Shown here: positions 59,789 through 64,000 of the stretch, piece by piece | How positions within the stretch are numbered: the first letter of the stretch is position 1 | Layout of the letters: the number at the start of each line of letters is the position of its first letter | Source of the DNA: an uncultured Roseburia sp. | GTDB taxonomy: Bacteria; Bacillota; Clostridia; Lachnospirales; Lachnospiraceae | DNA length: 64,000 nucleotides | Assembly (NCBI GenBank): GCA_910587865.1 | Contig: CAJUNX010000018.1 | Span: 1-64,000, forward strand | Reading direction: 5' to 3' | Program-made: the position numbers and the translations under genes | Notes under the pieces: model-generated | Database searches by the model: none | Told to the model about the DNA's origin: nothing | Seen by the model: only the letters and a program-made list of their open reading frames with translations

Positions 59789-60379
59789 TCACTCTCCGAT
59801 ATATTTTAAGATGGCATTCTTCATCGGGGAATCCAGGTCTTCTGCGTGTTTCCGAAGCTCGCTGAGCCGGTCGGATGCGTTCTGACTGCGGTAGAGATCC
59901 GCCAGGAGCCGGTAATTCTGACTGTGGTCGGAGCCGCAGGAAATACCGTATTCCAGCACCGTCTGCGCTTCTTCCGGATGCTCCAGCTTCAGAAGGCACT
60001 CTGCGTAGGAAACGAGCGTGCGGCAGAGCGTGGCGAAATTCTGGTCATACCCGGAGAGCGCTTCTAAGTTTGCCAGCCCGTATGCAAGCTTTAAATCCGT
60101 ATTTGTCTGATTGCTGAGGTTTAAAATTTTTTCGGAAGAAAGCGCTTTTAAGGTATCTTCACAGGCGATTAAATCCGGATGGTCAAAGGTTCCTATTGGC
60201 AACCGGTCCAGTGGTATGGTAAGATAAGGGAGTCCGCTGATATCCTGACGGCGGGTGTGGTTGGCCCGGGTCTCACGCTCCCAAAAGGCATCCTGCGCGT
60301 CCTCGCGGGCTTTGGTGTCCTTTTTGCGGAAAAATGCGATCAGGCAGACCACAAAGATAAAAATACCCAGGTAAACCAT
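59789..60379 (-). CDS. Membrane-anchored TPR-like hypothetical protein
   Basis: The 196-residue protein has one N-terminal helix (YLGIFIFVVCLIAFF), a basic linker and a helical C-terminal half with TPR-like pairs (YAECLLKLEHPEEAQTVLEYGI, YRLLADLYRSQNASDRLSELRKHAEDL). It likely sits in the inner face of the membrane as a scaffold. The start MVYLGIF follows AAAGGAT. It is divergent from the 34-residue peptide gene, 40 bases away. The function is unknown. Confidence 0.75.
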   Translation of the reverse strand: MVYLGIFIFVVCLIAFFRKKDTKAREDAQDAFWERETRANHTRRQDISGLPYLTIPLDRLPIGTFDHPDLIACEDTLKALSSEKILNLSNQTNTDLKLAYGLANLEALSGYDQNFATLCRTLVSYAECLLKLEHPEEAQTVLEYGISCGSDHSQNYRLLADLYRSQNASDRLSELRKHAEDLDSPMKNAILKYIGE

Positions 60380-60419
60380 AAAATGTGAATCCTTTCTTAA
60401 TGAAAAAACGGAGGTTGTC

Positions 60420-60524
60420 ATGTATCAGTTCGGAAAGAAAAAAAACAGAAAACTGCTGGCGCTCATCGTGATCATAATTGTCGGGGCAATGCTGCTGACC
60501 ACGGTGCTTGCAGCCCTGCTGTAA
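60420..60524 (+). CDS. 34-residue membrane peptide
   Basis: A short frame reads MYQFGKKKNRKLLALIV and then IIIVGAMLLTTVLAALL before TAA. It has a basic N-terminus and one hydrophobic helix. GGAGG lies seven bases before the ATG, which is strong evidence for translation. It is divergent from the TPR-like gene. Small single-helix proteins of this type often regulate transporters or envelope enzymes, but no function can be assigned. Confidence 0.6.
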   Translation: MYQFGKKKNRKLLALIVIIIVGAMLLTTVLAALL

Positions 60525-60610
60525 TGGGCCGGATTCTGCGTAATCGGGCTTTCATGTAAAATATACTAAAAATCACAGCCCCAGTCAATGATATTCGTGG
60601 TTATGCATCT

Positions 60611-60638
60611 TTGAAAATAATGGCGGTTGTGATAAAAT
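60611..60638 (+). promoter_or_regulatory. Promoter of the VanW-domain gene
   Basis: TTGAAA at 60611-60616, a 16-base spacer and TAAAAT at 60633-60638, followed by a leader of about 70 bases. Confidence 0.65.
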
Positions 60639-60715
60639 AATTCAGGAAATGTTTGAGCGCCGGCGGCTTTTTGAGAGCGGCGCAGAGGTTCTATGACACG
60701 CATATGGAGAAGAAG

Positions 60716-62245
60716 ATGAAGAGAATCAGAGGGTTATATGTACTGTCGGCTGTCGTGGCGGCATTTGGCCTTGTATGTGCAGGGACGACAGTGATGCGGG
60801 CGGAGGAAACAGAGACGATTGCACAGGGTGTGTATATCGGTACGATTGATGTCGGCGGTATGACGGCGGATGAGGCGGCCGAAGCGGTGGAGTCTTATGT
60901 GAAGTCAGTCAGCGACGCGGAGTTCACACTTTCGGCCGGAGAGAAGGAGATTACGGTGCAGGCATCGGATTTCGGTCTGCATTTTTCGGATATGAGCGTT
61001 GTGGAGGAGGCGATGAATGTCGGACGGAGCGGAAGCCCGATTCAGCGCTACAAAGATAAAAAGGATCTTGAGCACGGCAGCAGGGTGATCCCGCTGGAGC
61101 TTGGCGTGAATTCATCAGCGGTCACGGCGGTTCTCACCGACCGGGCGGAGGATCTGAACCAGGAAGCGGTGGACTGCGGGCTGGTGCGTGAGGACGGTGC
61201 ATTCCGCATTACGGACGGCGCGCAGGGCATTGAGGTGAACACTGCGGATTCCGTTCGCGCGATCGAGGATTATATTAACAGCGGATGGGACGGCGGCAGC
61301 GCACAGATCGAGCTGGTGGCGGAGATCGTGAATCCGCGGGGGACCAGAGAAGAGCTTTCAAAGATTCAGGATGTGCTGGGCACCTACAATACGAACTACA
61401 GCGATTCCGGGAAAAACCGGTGTACCAATATCGCGGTGGCCGCGGAAAAGATCAACGGTACGGTTCTGTATCCGGGGGATGAATTTTCGGTGGCCGATGC
61501 GATCGGGCCATTAAATGCGGCGAACGGCTACGAGCTTGCAGGGGCCTATGAGAACGGACAGACCGTGGAATCCTACGGCGGCGGCGTCTGTCAGGTGTCT
61601 TCCACACTGTACAACACTGTGATTCTGGCGGAACTTGAGGTTACGGAGCGCTCAAATCACTCGATGATTGTCACCTACGTCAGCCCGTCTATGGATGCGG
61701 CGATTGCGGGAGATTATAAGGATCTTTGTTTTGTCAATAATCAGGACGCCCCGATTTACCTGGAAGGGTATACGTCCGGAAAGAATGTCTATTTCACGAT
61801 TTACGGGGAGGAGACGCGGCCGGCGAATCGTGTGGTCACCTATGAAAGCGAAGTGATTTCCAGACAGGATCCGGGGACGCAGTTTGTGGCGACCGGAGAT
61901 CCGGCAGGATATATCGGAACCGTGCAGGGAAAGCATGTGGGCTACGTCGCACAGCTTTGGAAGGTAGTTACGGTGGACGGAAAAGAAGAGAGCCGTGAGG
62001 TCTTTAACAAGAGTACCTACCGCGCGTCGCCGAAGGTGGTGCATGTGGGGACGGCCTCTGCCGATCCGAATGTATCGGCGGTGATCGGCGCGGCGCTTGC
62101 GACCGGCGATGAGGCGACGATTTACGGGGCGGTTGCGCCTTACACAGCGGCAGCCATGCAGCAGCCGCCCGCGCCGCAGCCGACGCCGGAGGAGCAGGCG
62201 ATCACCGGAACCGTGGATGAGAGCCAGATTACCGGCGGACAATAA
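60716..62245 (+). CDS. VanW-family protein with PG_binding_4 and G5 domains
   Basis: The 509-residue secreted protein has a signal peptide (RGLYVLSAVVAAFGLVCAGTTVMRA). A PG_binding_4-like region comes next (about 35-200), then the VanW domain (KNRCTNIAVAAEKINGTVLYPGDEFS, YGGGVCQVSSTLYN). A G5 domain follows (GTVQGKHVGYVAQLWKVVTVDG to PKVVHVGT), with a Pro/Gln-rich tail. It acts on the outside, at peptidoglycan. The role of VanW is not settled. The start after GGAGAAGAAG was chosen, with an ATG four codons upstream also possible. It stands alone with its own promoter. Confidence 0.92.
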   Translation: MKRIRGLYVLSAVVAAFGLVCAGTTVMRAEETETIAQGVYIGTIDVGGMTADEAAEAVESYVKSVSDAEFTLSAGEKEITVQASDFGLHFSDMSVVEEAMNVGRSGSPIQRYKDKKDLEHGSRVIPLELGVNSSAVTAVLTDRAEDLNQEAVDCGLVREDGAFRITDGAQGIEVNTADSVRAIEDYINSGWDGGSAQIELVAEIVNPRGTREELSKIQDVLGTYNTNYSDSGKNRCTNIAVAAEKINGTVLYPGDEFSVADAIGPLNAANGYELAGAYENGQTVESYGGGVCQVSSTLYNTVILAELEVTERSNHSMIVTYVSPSMDAAIAGDYKDLCFVNNQDAPIYLEGYTSGKNVYFTIYGEETRPANRVVTYESEVISRQDPGTQFVATGDPAGYIGTVQGKHVGYVAQLWKVVTVDGKEESREVFNKSTYRASPKVVHVGTASADPNVSAVIGAALATGDEATIYGAVAPYTAAAMQQPPAPQPTPEEQAITGTVDESQITGGQ

Positions 62246-62270
62246 CAGACAGGATATGAGATACAAATTA

Positions 62271-62303
62271 CGTAAGGCTGCCTCGGAACGAGACAGCCTT
62301 ACG
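62271..62303 (+). other. Strong hairpin without a T-run
   Basis: CGTAAGGCTG pairs with CAGCCTTACG around an inner CTCG/CGAG helix with a GAA loop, giving 14 pairs and one mismatch. There is no T-run on either strand. It lies between the VanW gene and the next start and may be a pause, processing or weak termination signal. Confidence 0.5.
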
Positions 62304-62326
62304 CGCCATGAAGGGACAGGGATACA

Positions 62327-63361
62327 ATGAAGATAGGGAAAGTACCGGAGAATGTATTAAAACGTTCCGTGTTCAGACAGATTCATACCAGGCGGCCCGA
62401 GGTGGTGCTCGGCGCCGGAGTCGGGGAGGATTGTGCGGCTGTAAAGCTGGCGCCGGACGAGACGCTTGTCATGTCGACGGATCCGATTACCGGTACGGCA
62501 AAGGATATCGGTTCGTTAGCGATTCAGATCACGGTAAATGATCTGGCAAGTTCCGGTGCAGAGCCGGTCGGCGTGCTTCTGACCGTGCTACTTCCGCCGT
62601 CCGCGGAGGAGCCGCAGCTGCGTCTTATGATGGCGCAGGTGGAGGCGGAATGTGAGAAAGCCGGCGTACAGATCATGGGCGGCCACACGGAGGTGACGGC
62701 AGTGGTAAACCAGCCGGTGATTACGGTGTGCGGCGTCGGCAAAGTAAAGGACGGGAAGCTGGTGTCCACAGCGGGCGCAAAACCCGGGATGGATCTTCTG
62801 GTGACAAAGTGGATCGGGATTGAGGGTACCTCCATTATTGCCAAAGAAAAAGAAAAAGAGCTGTTAAGCAGATTTTCCTCTTCGTTTGTAGAAGAAGCAA
62901 AGCGGTTTGACCGGTATATTTCCGTTTTAGACGAAGCCATGACGGCGGTCAGAACCGGTGTCAGTGCGATGCATGACGTGACGGAGGGCGGCATATACGG
63001 CGCGCTCTGGGAGATGGCGGAGGCGTCTGGAGTGGGACTTCAGATTGATCTGCGGAGTATCCCGCTTCGCCAGGAGACGGTGGAGATCTGTGAGTTTTTC
63101 AGGATTGATCCGTATCGTCTGATCTCAAGCGGCTGCATGCTGATGGCTGCGAGGGACGGAAATACGCTGGTGCGGGAGCTGAAAAAGGAAGGAATTCCGG
63201 CGGCGGTGATCGGAAAGGCGACAACGGGAAATGACCGCGTGCTGTTTTATGATGAAGAGCGAAGATTTTTAGAACCGCCGAAGACGGATGAGCTGTACCG
63301 CGTGTGCGGCCAGGCCGGGAATGAAAGAAACGGCGTAATCACAGCCGGCGGAAAGGGATAG
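62327..63361 (+). CDS. AIR synthase-related/HypE-like protein
   Basis: The 344-residue protein has the PurM-like ATP-binding fold: VVLGAGVGEDCAAVKL, STDPITGTAKDIGSLAIQITVNDLASSGAEPVGVLLT in outline, and IMGGHTEVT. The C-terminal domain has VSAMHDVTEGGIYGALWEMAEASGVG. HypE makes the CN ligands of NiFe hydrogenase, but the C-terminal Cys of true HypE is absent. No other Hyp genes are near, so the substrate is unknown. It is followed by an Lrp-type regulator and an aminotransferase, which hints at amino-acid metabolism. Confidence 0.88.
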   Translation: MKIGKVPENVLKRSVFRQIHTRRPEVVLGAGVGEDCAAVKLAPDETLVMSTDPITGTAKDIGSLAIQITVNDLASSGAEPVGVLLTVLLPPSAEEPQLRLMMAQVEAECEKAGVQIMGGHTEVTAVVNQPVITVCGVGKVKDGKLVSTAGAKPGMDLLVTKWIGIEGTSIIAKEKEKELLSRFSSSFVEEAKRFDRYISVLDEAMTAVRTGVSAMHDVTEGGIYGALWEMAEASGVGLQIDLRSIPLRQETVEICEFFRIDPYRLISSGCMLMAARDGNTLVRELKKEGIPAAVIGKATTGNDRVLFYDEERRFLEPPKTDELYRVCGQAGNERNGVITAGGKG

Positions 63362-63377
63362 AGGAGGACGGAAGACT

Positions 63378-63860
63378 ATGCGCGAAAAAATATTGACATT
63401 TATCGAGAAAAACAGCCGGATCGACTTGAAAGAACTGGCGATTGTGCTTGGAGCTGAGGTATCGGCTGTCATGAATGAGTTAGAACAGATGGAGGACGAG
63501 CATATCATCTGCGGATATCACACGATTATCGACTGGGATAAGGTCGGACAGGATAAAGTGATGGCGATGATCGAGGTGCGTGTGACGCCGCAGCGCGGGA
63601 TGGGATTCGACAAGGTGGCGGAGCGCATTTACAATTATCCGGAGGTAAACGCAGTATATCTGATTTCCGGCGGATTTGATTTTATGGTGATTTTAGAGGG
63701 GAAGACGCTGCGCGAGGTGGCGCAGTTTGTCTCCGACAAGCTTTCGCCGCTGGATTCGGTCTTAAGCACCAAGACGAATTTTATCCTGAAAAAATATAAG
63801 GATCACGGAACCGTTATCGCGTCGAAGACTAAGGATGAAAGGATACAGATGATACCATGA
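63378..63860 (+). CDS. Lrp/AsnC-family regulator
   Basis: The 160-residue protein has an N-terminal winged helix (RIDLKELAIVLGAEVSAVMNELEQMEDEHIICGYHTIIDWDKVG in outline) and a RAM-type ligand domain (VMAMIEVRVTPQRGMGFDKVAERIYNYPEVNAVYLISGGFDFMVILEG in outline). It probably senses an amino acid and controls the aminotransferase gene that overlaps its end (ATGA). GAGGAGGACGG precedes the ATG. Confidence 0.93.
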   Translation: MREKILTFIEKNSRIDLKELAIVLGAEVSAVMNELEQMEDEHIICGYHTIIDWDKVGQDKVMAMIEVRVTPQRGMGFDKVAERIYNYPEVNAVYLISGGFDFMVILEGKTLREVAQFVSDKLSPLDSVLSTKTNFILKKYKDHGTVIASKTKDERIQMIP

Positions 63861-64000
63861 GAAATCCGTTAAATAAAACGATTGTGACGATAGAGCCGTC
63901 CGGGATCCGAAAGTTTTTTGACATTGTCAGCGAGATGAAGGACGCGATCTCGCTGGGCGTGGGGGAGCCGGATTTTGATACGCCGTGGCATATCCGTGAC
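63857..64000 (+). CDS. PLP-dependent aminotransferase, 5' part (runs off the window)
   Basis: The first 48 residues, MRNPLNKTIVTIEPSGIRKF to DFDTPWHIRD, match class I/II aminotransferases, where SLGVGEPDFDTP is the characteristic opening. It starts within the stop of the Lrp-type gene (ATGA), so the two are translationally coupled. The rest lies beyond the window. Confidence 0.88.
   Translation, partial: MRNPLNKTIVTIEPSGIRKFFDIVSEMKDAISLGVGEPDFDTPWHIRD

Overview
The window reads as chromosomal DNA of a strictly anaerobic gut Firmicute, most likely a Lachnospiraceae member (Clostridia). Support comes from a clostridial-type fatty-acid operon with FabK as the enoyl reductase and a MarR/FabT-like gene, a DUF4321 gene, NADP-type GdhA, a B12-binding radical SAM protein, DUF4860 pilus genes, strong GGAGG ribosome sites and moderately high GC. 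Taxonomy is inferred from gene content only.

Layout. 1-5446: a sugar-binding protein with an abnormal 5' end, a sulfatase and a GH29 fucosidase, then a FliD-like orphan. 5592-6516 (minus): thiamine ECF component ThiT under a TPP riboswitch. 6500-18931: a carbohydrate locus with an AraC regulator and an MFS transporter, followed by an alpha-galactosidase-like enzyme, a ureidoglycolate-lyase-like protein, a class II aldolase, a PfkB kinase, a fucose-isomerase-like protein, an aldose epimerase, an aldo/keto reductase and a GH35/GH42-like enzyme. Together these look like import of a fucose/galactose-containing, possibly sulfated glycan and its breakdown inside the cell.

19019-27631: fatty-acid operon acpP-fabK-fabD-fabG-fabF-fabZ-accDA-fabH-fabT-DUF4321. 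It has a promoter and a FabT-type palindrome in front and a terminator behind. AccD and AccA are one fused polypeptide and accB/accC are absent. gdhA follows on its own promoter, then a tRNA-Val and GC-rich tandem palindromes. 29573-32791: divergent GH78 rhamnosidase and AraC regulator. 32809-38682: DUF308 protein, small orphan, TetR regulator, MMPL exporter and a secreted coiled-coil partner. 38767-38896 holds a candidate small RNA with its own promoter and terminator.

45955-38904 (minus): a ten-gene pilus-like operon with a degenerate GGDEF protein, an ECF sigma factor, a probable anti-sigma protein, a transglutaminase-like lipoprotein, a PilC/GspF platform, four pilin-like proteins and PilT, with no PilB in view. 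46397-55469: a 2851-residue repeat adhesin without an LPXTG motif, followed by two related small membrane proteins. 55588-55793 is a highly structured inverted-repeat element next to an Rpn-like nuclease gene. 57087-64000: radical SAM protein whose C-terminus has been altered by an out-of-frame 34-bp duplication, DnaQ-like exonuclease, TPR-like membrane protein, a 34-residue membrane peptide, VanW/G5 protein, HypE/AIR-synthase-like protein, Lrp regulator and the start of an aminotransferase.
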